A stretch of DNA of 64,000 nt from Caproicibacterium argilliputei (GCF_029211325.2 NZ_CP135996.1:868001-932000), one strand, 5' to 3'; shown: positions 41,108 to 50,296, counted from the stretch's first letter. Translations and numbers: made by a program. Notes: a model not told the origin generated them from the letters alone.

Positions 41108-43552
41108 ATGCAGTTCGGACATTTTGATGACCAAAACAAGGAATATGTGATTACCACGCCGCACACGCCGCTGCCCTGGATTAACTATCTGGGCAGCAGG
41201 GATTTCTTTTCTCTGATTTCCAATACCGCCGGCGGATACTGCTTCTATCGGGATGCCAAGCTGCGTCGCATTACGCGCTATCGTTACAATGACTGCCCGC
41301 GTGACAGTGTCGGGCGGTATTACTACATAAAGGACGGCAGCACCGTCTGGAACCCCGGCTGGAAACCGGTTAAAACAGAGCTGGACCGCTATCGCTGCCG
41401 CCATGGGCTGGGCTATACGGTTTTGGAGAGCGAAAAAAACGGACTTGCGGCGTCTTTGGAGTGCTTTGTTCCGGTTGCGGACAACTGCGAGGTGCACCGG
41501 CTGACGCTGACCAACCGCACCGATGCTGTTAAGGAAGCGGAGCTGTTCAGCTACGCAGAGTTCTGTCTTTGGAACGCTGTGGACGATGCGAATAATTTTC
41601 AGCGCAATTTTAGCACCGGCGAAGTGGAAGTGGACGGAAGCACCATCTACCATAAAACCGAGTATCGGGAGCGCCGCACGCACTTTGCGTTCTATACGGT
41701 CAACCGCCCGGTGTGTGGCTTCGATACAGACCGCGACAGCTTCTGCGGCGCGGATCGCGACCTGGACGCACCGCAGACAGTGCTGGCGGGCAGCTCCCGC
41801 GACAGCATCGCACATGGCTGGGCGCCGGTCGGCAGCCACCACCTGCACCTTGCCCTGCAGCCGGGAGAAAGCACCAGCTGTATTTTCGTGTTGGGGTATG
41901 TGGAAAACCCGAAAGACGATAAATGGGAAGCACCCGGCGTACTGAAAAAGGACCGCGCCCGCGCTTTGATGGAAAAGTACCGCACGGATGCGCAGGTGGA
42001 TGCTGCCCTGCAGGAACTGCATATGTACTGGGAAACGCTGCTTTCCCGCTTCTCTGTTCACTCGGAAGATGAAAAGCTGGACCGCATGGTGAATATCTGG
42101 AACCAGTATCAGTGCATGGTTACGTTTAACCTCAGCAGAAGCGCCAGCTATTTTGAAAGCGGCACTGGGCGCGGCATGGGGTTCCGCGATTCCTGCCAAG
42201 ACCTGCTGGGCATTGTGCATCTGGTGCCGGAGCGTTCCCGCCAGCGGATTCTGGATATTGCCGCTACGCAGTTTGAAGACGGCAGCTCTTACCATCAGTA
42301 TCAGCCGCTCACGAAAAAGGGCAACGCTGACATCGGCAGCGGCTTTAACGATGACCCGCTCTGGCTGATTGCGGGTGTCGGCGCGTATCTGCGCGAAACG
42401 GGGGATTTCTCCATTCTGCAGGAGCAGGCTGCGTTTGACAATGACGAAACCAAGGCGCAGCCGCTGCTGGAGCACCTGCGCCGCAGTTTTCAGTATTCCT
42501 GTTCTCACAAAGGCCCGCATGGGCTGCCGCTGATTGGGCGTGCAGACTGGAACGACTGCCTGAACCTGAACTGCTTCTCCGATGAACCGGGCGAGAGTTT
42601 TCAGACCTGCTCCAACCTGGAAAGCGGCAAGGCGGAAAGCGTTTTTATTGGCGGAATGTTCGTGAAGTACGGCGCGGAGTACGCGGATATTTGTGCGCAC
42701 TGCGGTTTGACGGAAGAAGCCGCGCAGGTGCGTGCACAGGTGGAAACCATGCGGGCGGCGGTACTGGACGCCGGATGGGACGGCGCGTGGTTTGTACGGG
42801 CATACGATGCGTTCAGCAAGCCGGTCGGCAGCCATGTGTGCGACGAGGGGCAAATCTTCATTGAACCGCAGGGAATGTGTGTGATGGCTGGCATCGGCGT
42901 GCAGGAGGGCCTCGCGCAGAAAGCCCTGCAGAGTGTGCAGGAACGGTTAGACACCAAGTACGGCATTGTTCTGCTGCAGCCGGCGTACACCAGCTACCGG
43001 CTGAACCTTGGCGAAATTTCCAGCTATCCGCCCGGCTACAAAGAGAATGCGGGCATTTTCTGTCATAACAACCCGTGGATTAGTTGCGCGGAGGCGGTGG
43101 TTGGCCACGGCGACCGTGCCTTTACAGTGTACCGCCGTACCTGTCCGGCGTATGTCGAGGAAATCAGCGAGATTCACCGTACGGAGCCGTATGTATACAG
43201 CCAGATGGTCGCCGGTAAGGACGCCCCCTCTTTCGGTGAGGCAAAAAACAGCTGGCTGACTGGCACCGCTGCGTGGACATTTGCGGATGTCAGCCAGTAT
43301 CTGCTCGGTATGCAGCCGGAGTTGGATGGCCTGCGTGTGAATCCCTGCATTCCGCACACGTGGAAAGCGTTCACGGTGGAGCGCCTGTTCCGCGGTACCA
43401 GGTATCACATTGCGGTGCGGAATCCCGATGGCGTGCAGAAAGGGGTCGTCCGCATGGAAGTGGACGGTAAACCGCAGACGGACAGTTTGATTTCCTTTGT
43501 TCCCGGCAAAGCGGATTGCTATGTGCAGGTAACGATGGGCACGCCCGAATAA
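41108..43552 (+). CDS. Cellobiose phosphorylase, GH94 family
   Basis: Cytoplasmic enzyme that splits cellobiose with phosphate into glucose-1-phosphate and glucose, saving ATP. The 814-residue protein from ATG 41108 (GGAAAGGAG upstream) matches the length of known cellobiose phosphorylases. The start [18 protein letters not shown] and [18 protein letters not shown] are characteristic. The general acid is Asp483 in RADWNDCLN, equivalent to Asp490 of the Cellvibrio enzyme. The [19 protein letters not shown] segment ([16 protein letters not shown]) is also conserved. Operator 3 lies just upstream, so it is probably repressed by the divergent LacI protein until the sugar arrives. Confidence 0.95.
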   Translation: MQFGHFDDQNKEYVITTPHTPLPWINYLGSRDFFSLISNTAGGYCFYRDAKLRRITRYRYNDCPRDSVGRYYYIKDGSTVWNPGWKPVKTELDRYRCRHGLGYTVLESEKNGLAASLECFVPVADNCEVHRLTLTNRTDAVKEAELFSYAEFCLWNAVDDANNFQRNFSTGEVEVDGSTIYHKTEYRERRTHFAFYTVNRPVCGFDTDRDSFCGADRDLDAPQTVLAGSSRDSIAHGWAPVGSHHLHLALQPGESTSCIFVLGYVENPKDDKWEAPGVLKKDRARALMEKYRTDAQVDAALQELHMYWETLLSRFSVHSEDEKLDRMVNIWNQYQCMVTFNLSRSASYFESGTGRGMGFRDSCQDLLGIVHLVPERSRQRILDIAATQFEDGSSYHQYQPLTKKGNADIGSGFNDDPLWLIAGVGAYLRETGDFSILQEQAAFDNDETKAQPLLEHLRRSFQYSCSHKGPHGLPLIGRADWNDCLNLNCFSDEPGESFQTCSNLESGKAESVFIGGMFVKYGAEYADICAHCGLTEEAAQVRAQVETMRAAVLDAGWDGAWFVRAYDAFSKPVGSHVCDEGQIFIEPQGMCVMAGIGVQEGLAQKALQSVQERLDTKYGIVLLQPAYTSYRLNLGEISSYPPGYKENAGIFCHNNPWISCAEAVVGHGDRAFTVYRRTCPAYVEEISEIHRTEPYVYSQMVAGKDAPSFGEAKNSWLTGTAAWTFADVSQYLLGMQPELDGLRVNPCIPHTWKAFTVERLFRGTRYHIAVRNPDGVQKGVVRMEVDGKPQTDSLISFVPGKADCYVQVTMGTPE

Positions 43553-43573
43553 TCAATTCATCAAAAAAGAAAT

Positions 43574-43612
43574 AAAAGCAGCGTTTTCTTCGGAAAATCG
43601 CTGCTTTTTCTT
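43574..43612 (+). terminator. Terminator after cellobiose phosphorylase
   Basis: AAAAGCAGC pairs with GCTGCTTTT, extended by TTTTC-TTCG-GAAAA in the upper stem, and is followed by TTTCTTTT. Confidence 0.88.
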
Positions 43613-43694
43613 TTGCACAAAAAGATTTTTCCTTTTTGCAAGAGTATTTATACATGAAAGCAATAAATTTTGTAAAATTATTTTAGAAAAGTAG

Positions 43695-43723
43695 TTGAAA
43701 CGGAAGCAAAATAATGGTATTAT
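43695..43723 (+). promoter_or_regulatory. Candidate promoter for the diguanylate cyclase
   Basis: TTGAAA and TATTAT are separated by 17 bases. A second -10-like TATAAT lies at 43750-43755 without a good -35. Confidence 0.55.
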
Positions 43724-43900
43724 GGATAGGTAATTTTCATAAACTTTGATATAATGTAAAAATATTGCTAGTCTGTGGAGCGGCTTTTCTAACCATGAAG
43801 GCGTTTGGCTTTTCCTCCGGTCAAGTGAGCTCCCAGGCAGTTTTGCAGAACAACGTGTCACAGATTTTAATGACGGAGATGAAGGAGACGGCGTGGAGCG

Positions 43901-45769
43901 ATGTTGAAAGACAATGAGATGAAAATCGAAAGCGATCTGTTCGAACAGCTGCCGTGCGGTGTGCTGATTTGCGACAGAACACCGGAGCTTCGTATGGAAT
44001 GTGTGAATCCGGAGTTTCGGAATATGACCGGTTTTACCGAGGAAACACTGCAAGATGGATTTCAGAGCAGCCTGCTGCAGATGGTTCACCCGCAGGACCG
44101 CAGCTATGTGGCGGCTGTGTCGGCAAAGCTGCAGGAGGCCGAACCGCTTACATTGGAATACCGCCTGCAGAAAGCAGACGGAAAGTGCTGCTGGGTGCTG
44201 GAGCGGCGCCGCGTTTTTCAAGGGGTGGATGGCACCCGCTTGTGCCTTTGCGTATTGGTGGATATCACTGCACGGAAAGAGGAGGACGAGCAGCTGCGTC
44301 TGAATCTGGAACGCTACAAAATTATCACCGACCAATCCAACGATATCATTTTTGAGTGGGACTTTGCACAGGACAGCATTTACTTTTCCCCAAATTGGAA
44401 AAAAAAATTCGGCTATACACCGATTCAGACGCACTTTTCGCGGAATCTGCCAGTGCAGGGGCACGTCTTTGCGCAGGACCGAATCCGGCTGCAGCTGGCG
44501 ATGAAAAAGATGCGGGAGGGCACTTCTTTTCTGCAGACGGAAATCCGCATTCGCAGCGCAGACGGTGTGTACCTTTGGTGCCGGCTGCGCGCTTCCACAC
44601 AGTATGATGAGAACGGTGCGCCGATTCGCGCGGTCGGCATGGTTACGGACATTTCCAAGGAGAAAGCACAGCGACAGCAGCTTTTGGAGCGGGCACAGCG
44701 GGATGCTTTGACCGGCCTGCTGAACAAAGCGGCAACGGAAAAGCAGATTCGTGCGTTTTTGGCAGCGGCGGGGGAGGAACCATGTGCCCTGATGATTGTG
44801 GACTTGGATCACTTCAAGTCGGTCAATGACCGCTTTGGGCACCTCTGCGGCGATGCGGTGCTGACGGATGCTTCTGAGGCCATCCGGCATCTGTTCCGCA
44901 CGTCAGACATTGTGGGCCGCATCGGCGGCGATGAATTCATGGTCTTTATTCCGGGGATTGACCGCGCTGCCGCCATGCAAAAAGCACACCAGATGCTGCA
45001 GAAAATGGAGCATATCTGTTTGGACGATGGCGGGCAGCACATCTCCTGCAGCATCGGCATTTCCTGCTATCCGGAGGACGCGGAGAACTTTTCCGACCTG
45101 TACCGCTTTGCAGACCGCGCGCTGTATCAAGTCAAGCGCAGCGGCCGTGCGGATGCCGCACTGTATACACCGGAGAGTTGCCGGAAAACTGCAGAGCTGC
45201 TGGCGGAGCGGGAGGAGCGGCATACCTGGCACGCGGAGCATTTGTATGCGGACAGCAGCCAAATGCTGCAGGAGGCGTTCCGTCTGTTGAGCAGCACGCC
45301 GGATTTGCCGGCAGCGTGCGGCCGCCTGCTGGAATTTTTGAGCAAGTGGTTTCACGGTACGCACATCTGCGTTTGGGAGTATCAGCCGCAGCTGCAGGCT
45401 TACCGCGCGGCGTTTGCGTGGGATGAGCGCGCGCTGCCGGACCCGCAGCAGCAAGCCGCCCTGCGCTTTTGCGAGATGGAGCCTGCTTTATGCGCGGCTG
45501 GCCCGGACACGCTGCTTTGCTGCGAGGATACCGAGGAACTGGAAACCGAGCAGGGATGCCGCCTCCGGCAGCGCGGCGTTTGCAGTTTTCTGGAGTGTAT
45601 GATGACCGACGGCGGCAGGCGCGTGGGGCTGCTCAGCTGTGAGAACCACCGCAGAACCGGAAAGTGGCCGCAGGAGCAGCGCTATGCTTTTCGACAGATT
45701 GCCGACCTGCTGGCGGTGTATCTTGTCAAGTTTCAGCAGCAACAGTCGCTGGAACAGCTGCAGAAGTAA
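43901..45769 (+). CDS. PAS-PAS-GGDEF-GAF diguanylate cyclase
   Basis: Predicted to make the second messenger c-di-GMP. The 622-residue soluble protein has two PAS domains (about 15-120 and 135-255; the second has FGYTPIQTHFSRN and VGMVTDISKEK), then a GGDEF domain from about 265. The active-site loop GGDEF is intact at 342-346, and an inhibitory I-site RTSD (333-336) lies exactly five residues upstream, so product feedback is expected. A C-terminal GAF-like region (about 460-620, with RLLEFLSKWFHGTHICVWEY) follows the cyclase, which is an unusual order. No membrane segment is seen, so the signal is cytoplasmic. No EAL or HD-GYP domain is present. Confidence 0.92.
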   Translation: MLKDNEMKIESDLFEQLPCGVLICDRTPELRMECVNPEFRNMTGFTEETLQDGFQSSLLQMVHPQDRSYVAAVSAKLQEAEPLTLEYRLQKADGKCCWVLERRRVFQGVDGTRLCLCVLVDITARKEEDEQLRLNLERYKIITDQSNDIIFEWDFAQDSIYFSPNWKKKFGYTPIQTHFSRNLPVQGHVFAQDRIRLQLAMKKMREGTSFLQTEIRIRSADGVYLWCRLRASTQYDENGAPIRAVGMVTDISKEKAQRQQLLERAQRDALTGLLNKAATEKQIRAFLAAAGEEPCALMIVDLDHFKSVNDRFGHLCGDAVLTDASEAIRHLFRTSDIVGRIGGDEFMVFIPGIDRAAAMQKAHQMLQKMEHICLDDGGQHISCSIGISCYPEDAENFSDLYRFADRALYQVKRSGRADAALYTPESCRKTAELLAEREERHTWHAEHLYADSSQMLQEAFRLLSSTPDLPAACGRLLEFLSKWFHGTHICVWEYQPQLQAYRAAFAWDERALPDPQQQAALRFCEMEPALCAAGPDTLLCCEDTEELETEQGCRLRQRGVCSFLECMMTDGGRRVGLLSCENHRRTGKWPQEQRYAFRQIADLLAVYLVKFQQQQSLEQLQK

Positions 45770-45787
45770 AATTGAATTTTTCACAGA

Positions 45788-45822
45788 AGTCCCTGCAAGG
45801 TGCGTCTTGCGGGGACTTTTTC
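45788..45822 (+). terminator. Terminator after the diguanylate cyclase
   Basis: AGTCCCTGCAAG pairs with CTTGCGGGGACT around a six-base loop, followed by TTTTTCTG. Confidence 0.88.
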
Positions 45823-46040
45823 TGCTTGCGACGGGCACAGTACGGCACAGAACGCCGGAAAAGTGCCTGCAAAATTTCCGCTTTTCCTTCGCTTGGTTTT
45901 GCTATACTAAACCCAGTGCGCTGCAGACAGAAAACAGGGGAACAGCTTTTGAAAAGTTATAAAATTGGATGATTTTCTAAAACTAGCCGTCGAAAGGATG
46001 TAGATTAGAGATAATTTAGACAATTTTTTGGATTTGGCTA

Positions 46041-46069
46041 TTGCAATTTATAGTAGAACTTGTTATATT
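46041..46069 (+). promoter_or_regulatory. Candidate promoter for the HPr-like gene
   Basis: TTGCAA and TATATT with 17 bases between. An alternative -10 TATAAT lies at 46073-46078, lacking a fitting -35. Confidence 0.55.
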
Positions 46070-46148
46070 GAGTATAATAAAGACTGAAAAGCGGCGATGT
46101 GCAGCGGCAATCAAATGCAAAAGCTGTCCTCAGAAGGAGAATCGGAAT

Positions 46149-46406
46149 ATGAAGAAATTCACTTACAGAATTACAGACCGCGAGGGACTCCATGCCCGCC
46201 CGGCCGGTCTGCTTGCCAAAGCAGCCGGTGATTTTCCCTGTTCCGTTACGGTGGAAAAGGACGGAAAGCTTGCTAATGCAAAAGGGATTTTAGGCTTGAT
46301 GCGCATGGCAGTCAAGTGTGGGGAAGAAGTGACGGTAACCTGCAGCGGAGAACGGGAAGCAGAGGCGGAAGTTTCCCTGCAGCAGTTCTTTCAGCAGAAC
46401 TTGTAA
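46149..46406 (+). CDS. HPr family phosphocarrier protein lacking regulatory Ser46
   Basis: Small phosphocarrier of the sugar phosphotransferase system, 85 residues from ATG 46149 (AGAAGGAGA upstream). The active-site His15 is intact in GLHARPAG. The second conserved region reads NAKGILGLM, so the residue at position 46 is Gly, where Gram-positive HPr has the Ser that HPr kinase phosphorylates (NLKSIMGVM in Bacillus). The protein should still accept phosphate from enzyme I but cannot serve as the Ser-P corepressor of CcpA. It stands alone between a promoter and a strong terminator, with no other PTS genes nearby. It may be a second, specialised HPr. Confidence 0.92.
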   Translation: MKKFTYRITDREGLHARPAGLLAKAAGDFPCSVTVEKDGKLANAKGILGLMRMAVKCGEEVTVTCSGEREAEAEVSLQQFFQQNL

Positions 46407-46419
46407 GCCTGATTTTCGC

Positions 46420-46461
46420 AAAAAAGGCTGTACGGAGAGGGTTTTCCGTACAGCCTTTTTT
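46420..46461. terminator. Bidirectional terminator
   Basis: AAAAAAGGCTGTACGGA pairs perfectly with TCCGTACAGCCTTTTTT around eight bases. It serves the HPr gene and the convergent ABC operon. Confidence 0.93.
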
Positions 46462-46471
46462 GTTTGTATGT

Positions 46472-47266
46472 TTAGGAAAGCAGCATCCGGTCGTTATCCA
46501 ATTCTTTGCCCTCGGCAATCTGAAAGCGCTCCAGCAGATCCTCTACTTTCAGATTTTTCTTTTCTTCGCCTGAAATATCAAATAAGATTCTGCCGCCGCT
46601 CATCATGATAATGCGGTTGCCGAACTGAATGGCGTGGCGCATATTGTGCGTGACCATCAGCGCAGTTAGGCTTTGACCAGAGATGATATCGTTGGTTTGC
46701 CGCAAAACGGTGTCGGCTGTTTTGGGGTCCAGCGCCGCTGTGTGTTCGTCCAGCAGCAGCAGCTTGGGCTTCTGCAGGGTTGCCATCAGCAGGGTCAGTG
46801 CTTGGCGCTGACCGCCGGAAAGCAGACCGACTTTACCGGTCATGCGGTCTTCCAGGCCTAGCCCCAGAACTTGCAGCTTTTCTTTGTAAAGCTCGCGTTC
46901 CTCCTTGGTAATGCCCCAGCGCAGAGTGCGCCGTCTGCCGCGTCGGTACGCCATTGCCAAGTTTTCTTCGATGTTCATGTCGCCGGCGGTGCCGCGCATG
47001 GGATCCTGAAAAACACGACCTAAATAATGCGCGCGCTTGTACTCCGGCAGGCGGGTCACATCGGTGCCATCCAGCACAATGCTGCCGCCGTCACAGGCAT
47101 ACACGCCGGCAATCAGGTTGAGCAGGGTGCTTTTTCCGGCGCCGTTGCCGCCGATGACGGTGATGAAATCGCCCGGCTGCAGGTGCAGGGTAATGTCTGT
47201 GAGCGCCTGCTTTTCATTCACGGTGCCTTTGTTAAAGGTTTTGTAAACATGGTTTAGTTCCAGCAT
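46472..47266 (-). CDS. ABC transporter ATP-binding protein (TrpXYZ-type system)
   Basis: ATPase of a three-part importer, 264 residues. Walker A GGNGAGKST, signature LLSGGQRQALTL, and Walker B LLLLDEHTAALDP are present; the His after DE is characteristic of this branch, where most ABC proteins have Pro. It follows the permease gene by six bases. Systems of this type (COG1101/COG4120/COG2984) include the tryptophan and tyrosine importers TrpXYZ, but T-box evidence for an amino acid is absent here, so the substrate is open. Confidence 0.92.
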   Translation of the reverse strand: MLELNHVYKTFNKGTVNEKQALTDITLHLQPGDFITVIGGNGAGKSTLLNLIAGVYACDGGSIVLDGTDVTRLPEYKRAHYLGRVFQDPMRGTAGDMNIEENLAMAYRRGRRRTLRWGITKEERELYKEKLQVLGLGLEDRMTGKVGLLSGGQRQALTLLMATLQKPKLLLLDEHTAALDPKTADTVLRQTNDIISGQSLTALMVTHNMRHAIQFGNRIIMMSGGRILFDISGEEKKNLKVEDLLERFQIAEGKELDNDRMLLS

Positions 47267-47272
47267 ATTCGC

Positions 47273-48280
47273 TCACTCCTTTTGATTCGCTTCATCCGGG
47301 TCTTCGTCAGAAGCATCGATGCCGTTTTCTGCCTGCGGCTCCACCGCCGGCACGCCCATGCCGGCCATGCTGCGCCTAGTGCTGCGCTGCACTGCGTTTT
47401 TCTTGAGGGTCGGGAAAAACAGCGCAATGGCGATGATGATGGCGGTAATCAGCTTCATGTCGGTGCTCTTCAACCCGAGGAACAGAACCAGCGCAATGAC
47501 TGCACGGTAAATTACGGAACCGGCTACCATGCAGATGAGCCGCGGCAGGAAGCCGACGTGCTTGCCCAGAATGACTTCGCCGATAATCACCGAGGCAAGC
47601 CCGATGACGATGGTGCCGACACCCATATCCACAGAAGAGTTGCCCTGCACTTGCGCGTAAATTCCGCCGGAAAGGGAAACCAGACCATTGCTCAGCACCA
47701 GTGCCAGGATGGTGGTGGTGTCTGTATTGACCCCCAGCGAGCGAACCATGTACGGGTTGTTGCCGGTTGCGCGGATTGCACTGCCAAGCTCTGTACCGAA
47801 GAACCAGTAGAGGAAAGCAATGACGGCGGCGGCGACAATACCACCCAGAAGAATCTGGCTGTTCTTTGCGGAAATGCCGGGAATGCTGTGTTTGATGATG
47901 GTGTCTACCGTATCCACGCCGTTCAGGGGAATCATGGCCTGCGAACCCATGATGCGGATGTTGATGGAGTACAGCGCGGTCATGGTCAGAATGCCGGCAA
48001 GAATGCCGGGAATCCGCATTTTCGTGGTCAGAAAACCGGTTACAAAACCGCACAGCATACCGGCCCCCATCGAAGCCAGTAGTGCAAGAAATGGATTGGC
48101 ACCGCAGTTACCCACCAGCATAGCGGCCACAGCACCACCGGTGGCAAAGCTGCCGTCGACGGTCATGTCGGGAAAATCCAGAATGCGGAAAGTCATGTAC
48201 ACGCCGAGCGTCATAATGCTCCAGATAATGCCCTGCGCCAGTGCGCCGTGCATCGCGTCCAGCAAATTTAAAATGTCCAT
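47273..48280 (-). CDS. ABC transporter permease (TrpXYZ-type system)
   Basis: A 335-residue membrane protein of the BPD_transp_2 (LivH/RbsC-like) class with about eight hydrophobic segments. The early motif FRILDFPDMTVDGSFATGGAVAAML is characteristic of this uncharacterised ABC permease group. A hydrophilic acidic tail (about 305-335) is extra. It lies between the binding-protein gene and the ATPase gene on the same strand. Confidence 0.92.
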   Translation of the reverse strand: MDILNLLDAMHGALAQGIIWSIMTLGVYMTFRILDFPDMTVDGSFATGGAVAAMLVGNCGANPFLALLASMGAGMLCGFVTGFLTTKMRIPGILAGILTMTALYSINIRIMGSQAMIPLNGVDTVDTIIKHSIPGISAKNSQILLGGIVAAAVIAFLYWFFGTELGSAIRATGNNPYMVRSLGVNTDTTTILALVLSNGLVSLSGGIYAQVQGNSSVDMGVGTIVIGLASVIIGEVILGKHVGFLPRLICMVAGSVIYRAVIALVLFLGLKSTDMKLITAIIIAIALFFPTLKKNAVQRSTRRSMAGMGVPAVEPQAENGIDASDEDPDEANQKE

Positions 48281-48372
48281 CGTATGAAGTTCTCATCCTC
48301 TTTTCTGTGAATTGCCTGAAAATAAGGAATCACCCCACAGCGGCGCCGCGGGGCGATTCGTTCCTGCACGGT

Positions 48373-49389
48373 TTAGGATGCACTTACATCCTTGCCCTTT
48401 TCTGTGATGCTTTCCGGAAGGGTGACACCCAGCTGCTTTGCCACGGCGCTGTTGTAGGAAACGTCGTATTGCTTCTGGTACTCAATCGGCATATCCGCCG
48501 GTTTTGCTTCGCCTTTCAGAATCTTTGCGGCCATGGCGCCGGTTTGTTTGCCCAGTTCTTCGTAGTTGATGCCGACGGTCAGCAGACCGCCGTTTTCCAC
48601 CATGCCGCTTTCCCCGACAAACACAGGCAGCTTTGCCTGCGTTGTGACACCGGTGACCACCTTCATGCCGGTTGCCAGCATATTGTCAGTCGGGATATAA
48701 ACTGCCTGCACCTTACCGACCATGGACTGTGCAACCTGCTGGATTTCATTGGCGGCAGAAACCGTGAATTCCTGGTATTTCAATCCGTTTGCTTCGCAGG
48801 CGGCCTTGGCCCAGTCGGCCTGCAGCTTGGAATTGGTCTCGCTGGAGCAGTACATGATGCCAATGGTGGTGGCCTTTGGTACGACCTGCTTAATCAGCTT
48901 AATCTGTTCTTCCACCGGCGTTTTGTCGCTGGTGCCGGTCACATTGCCACCGGGCTTTTCGTTGCTGTCCACCAGTTTGGCATCCGCCGGGTCGGTGACT
49001 GCGGTTATGACTACCGGTGTATCAGTGACCACCTTGGCAACGGATTGCGCAATCGGCGTGGCAATTGCCAGAATCAAATCCGGCTTTTTGCTTGCCATGG
49101 TGTTGGCAACCGTCACACAGTTGGACTGGTCGCCCTGCGCGTTCTGCACGTCATACGTGACGTTTTTTCCTTCTTCAAAGCCGGCTGCTGTCATGCCTTC
49201 TTTAAATCCCTTCAAGGAGGCATCCATTGCGGGGTGCGTCATGTACTGCGCCACGCCGATGGTGTATTTTTTGGCGCCGGAGTTTTCCGAAGCGCCTGTG
49301 GAAGAGCTGCTGCCCGAGCCGCAGGCGGTGGTGCCGGCCAGTACAGCCGCCGCCATAACCGCGGCCATCGCTTTTGCTATTTTTTTCAT
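48373..49389 (-). CDS. ABC transporter substrate-binding lipoprotein (TrpX-like)
   Basis: A 338-residue binding protein of the ABC_sub_bind family. The signal peptide ends at lipobox TTAC, and a Ser/Gly-rich linker follows. The mature part starts YTIGVAQYMTHPAMDASLKG with the typical VTYDVQNAQGDQSN and AIATPIAQSVAK stretches of this family. GGAGGGAA lies before the ATG. Known relatives bind aromatic amino acids; the ligand here is inferred only. A strong promoter lies about 95 bases upstream. Confidence 0.93.
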   Translation of the reverse strand: MKKIAKAMAAVMAAAVLAGTTACGSGSSSSTGASENSGAKKYTIGVAQYMTHPAMDASLKGFKEGMTAAGFEEGKNVTYDVQNAQGDQSNCVTVANTMASKKPDLILAIATPIAQSVAKVVTDTPVVITAVTDPADAKLVDSNEKPGGNVTGTSDKTPVEEQIKLIKQVVPKATTIGIMYCSSETNSKLQADWAKAACEANGLKYQEFTVSAANEIQQVAQSMVGKVQAVYIPTDNMLATGMKVVTGVTTQAKLPVFVGESGMVENGGLLTVGINYEELGKQTGAMAAKILKGEAKPADMPIEYQKQYDVSYNSAVAKQLGVTLPESITEKGKDVSAS

Positions 49390-49483
49390 TGCTGATTCCC
49401 TCCTGAATTGGCTGCAGCAGGCCGTGCTGCTGTTTTTCTGTGTTTATGATTTAAAGCTTCAACCTCTTGAAGTTTATTAACAC

Positions 49484-49512
49484 ATTGTACACATATCATA
49501 GCTGGTTGTCAA
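49484..49512 (-). promoter_or_regulatory. Promoter of the TrpXYZ-type operon
   Basis: On the - strand TTGACA (complement of 49507-49512) and TACAAT (complement of 49484-49489) have 17 bases between. No T-box or attenuator is seen in the roughly 95-base leader. Confidence 0.85.
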
Positions 49513-49525
49513 GAACACAATTGCT

Positions 49526-49554
49526 TTGCAATCCGTATGGATTTCTTATATAAT
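49526..49554 (+). promoter_or_regulatory. Promoter of the HTH-protein gene
   Basis: TTGCAA and TATAAT with 17 bases between, divergent from and only 13 bases away from the ABC operon promoter. The two may compete or share regulation. Confidence 0.8.
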
Positions 49555-49593
49555 ATAGAGAAGGGAACATACCATTTTGCGGGAGGATACGGC

Positions 49594-50007
49594 ATGACAG
49601 TGAAAATATATATATATGATACGCACGGCGGCGAGGAGCAGCATTGCGCCCTTGCGCCGGAGCCGGATGGAAACGATGACGGCGGCAGAGATTATGTACT
49701 GCCAAAGGGTTACACCTTTGAGAATGGGGCGCTGCGTTCCGCCTGCGGAACCTGCCAGTTAAAAATGCACAACGGTGCTCCGCTTCTGATTGATGCGGAG
49801 CATGAGCTGGCTTTTTTGCTGGAGCAGGAGAAAAAAGTCACACAGCGCAGGGAAGCCGCCGAAATGACCCGTCAGCAGCTGGCGGATGCGGCGGGACTGA
49901 CGCTGTATGAATTGTATCAAATTGAAAATCATGAGGTAGAGCCCGGCAGCGCGGTGCTGGGAAAGCTGGCCGCCGCCCTGCACTGCGATGCCCTGGACTT
50001 GATTTGA
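49594..50007 (+). CDS. Helix-turn-helix (XRE-type) protein with unusual N-terminal half
   Basis: A 137-residue protein from ATG 49594 (GGGAGGA upstream). The C-terminal half (about 80-135) is an XRE/Cro-type helix-turn-helix: REAAEMTRQQLADAAGLTLY then ELYQIENHEVEPGSAVLGKL. The N-terminal half (IYIYDTHGGEEQHCALAPEP, DYVLPKGYTFENG, SACGTCQLKMHNG) is not a domain I know; it has two Cys close together (CGTC) that might bind metal or form a disulfide. It is divergent from the TrpXYZ-type operon and could regulate it, but this is a guess. Confidence 0.8.
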   Translation: MTVKIYIYDTHGGEEQHCALAPEPDGNDDGGRDYVLPKGYTFENGALRSACGTCQLKMHNGAPLLIDAEHELAFLLEQEKKVTQRREAAEMTRQQLADAAGLTLYELYQIENHEVEPGSAVLGKLAAALHCDALDLI

Positions 50008-50030
50008 AAAAGCAGGGTGGAGAAAAAACG

Positions 50031-50081
50031 AAAAAGGACCACACAGGGAGCCGGAAAGCGGCTTTGCCTGTGCGGTCCTTT
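50031..50081. terminator. Bidirectional terminator between HTH gene and tRNA-Arg
   Basis: AAAAAGGACCACACAGG pairs with CCTGTGCGGTCCTTT with one G-T pair; an inner CCGGAAAGCGG stem caps it. It ends the HTH gene on + and the tRNA-Arg transcript on -. Confidence 0.88.
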
Positions 50082-50086
50082 CTGCT

Positions 50087-50163
50087 TGGTGCGCCCGGGA
50101 GGATTCGAACCTCTGGCCTTTGGAGTCGGAGTCCAACGCTCTATCCAGCTGAGCTACGAGCGC
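50087..50163 (-). tRNA. tRNA-Arg (anticodon CCG)
   Basis: Cloverleaf on the - strand: acceptor GCGCTCG/CGGGCGC (one G-T pair), D-arm with AGCTCAGCTGGATAGAGC, anticodon stem TTGGA/TCCAA with loop CTCCGAC (anticodon CCG, decodes CGG), and T-loop TTCGAAT. The 3' ACCA is encoded in the DNA. It has its own terminator. Confidence 0.96.
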
Positions 50164-50256
50164 AGAAAAACTGTTTTCTTCAAAACAGCGCTCTTATTAT
50201 AACACAATCTTTTTTGTGTGACAAGCATTTTCGGGAATTTTTGCGCGCCAGTGCAG

Positions 50257-50295
50257 AAAAAAGACCAAAAGCAGAAGCACTGCTTTTGGTCTTTT
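50257..50295 (-). terminator. Terminator after tRNA-Ser
   Basis: AAAAAAGACCAAAAGCAG and CTGCTTTTGGTCTTTT form a near-perfect stem with a five-base loop directly after the tRNA-Ser 3' end on the - strand, ending in a T run. Confidence 0.88.
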
Positions 50296-50296
50296 G

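Larger units (their letters stand above)
43553..43900. other. Intergenic region before the diguanylate cyclase
   Basis: Contains the phosphorylase terminator and a promoter (43695-43723). About 175 bases of leader follow, with a 40-codon frame (43795-43917) that lacks a ribosome site. Nothing else is recognised. Confidence 0.55.
45770..46148. other. Intergenic region between the cyclase and HPr genes
   Basis: Holds the cyclase terminator (45788-45822), then about 220 bases with no recognisable gene or structure, and the HPr promoter at 46041-46069. Confidence 0.55.

Noticed and set aside
40946..42853. 635-codon - strand open frame opposite cellobiose phosphorylase
   Set aside because: Same reason; the + strand protein has full GH94 motifs and a ribosome site, the reverse frame has neither.
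43795..43917. 40-codon frame upstream of and overlapping the diguanylate cyclase start
   Set aside because: No ribosome site and no recognisable peptide; it could be a leader peptide but the evidence is too thin to call.
49390..49483. Tryptophan T-box upstream of the TrpXYZ-type operon
   Set aside because: The leader is only about 95 bases and contains no T-box core (GGTGGNACC) or terminator, so amino-acid control by T-box is not supported.
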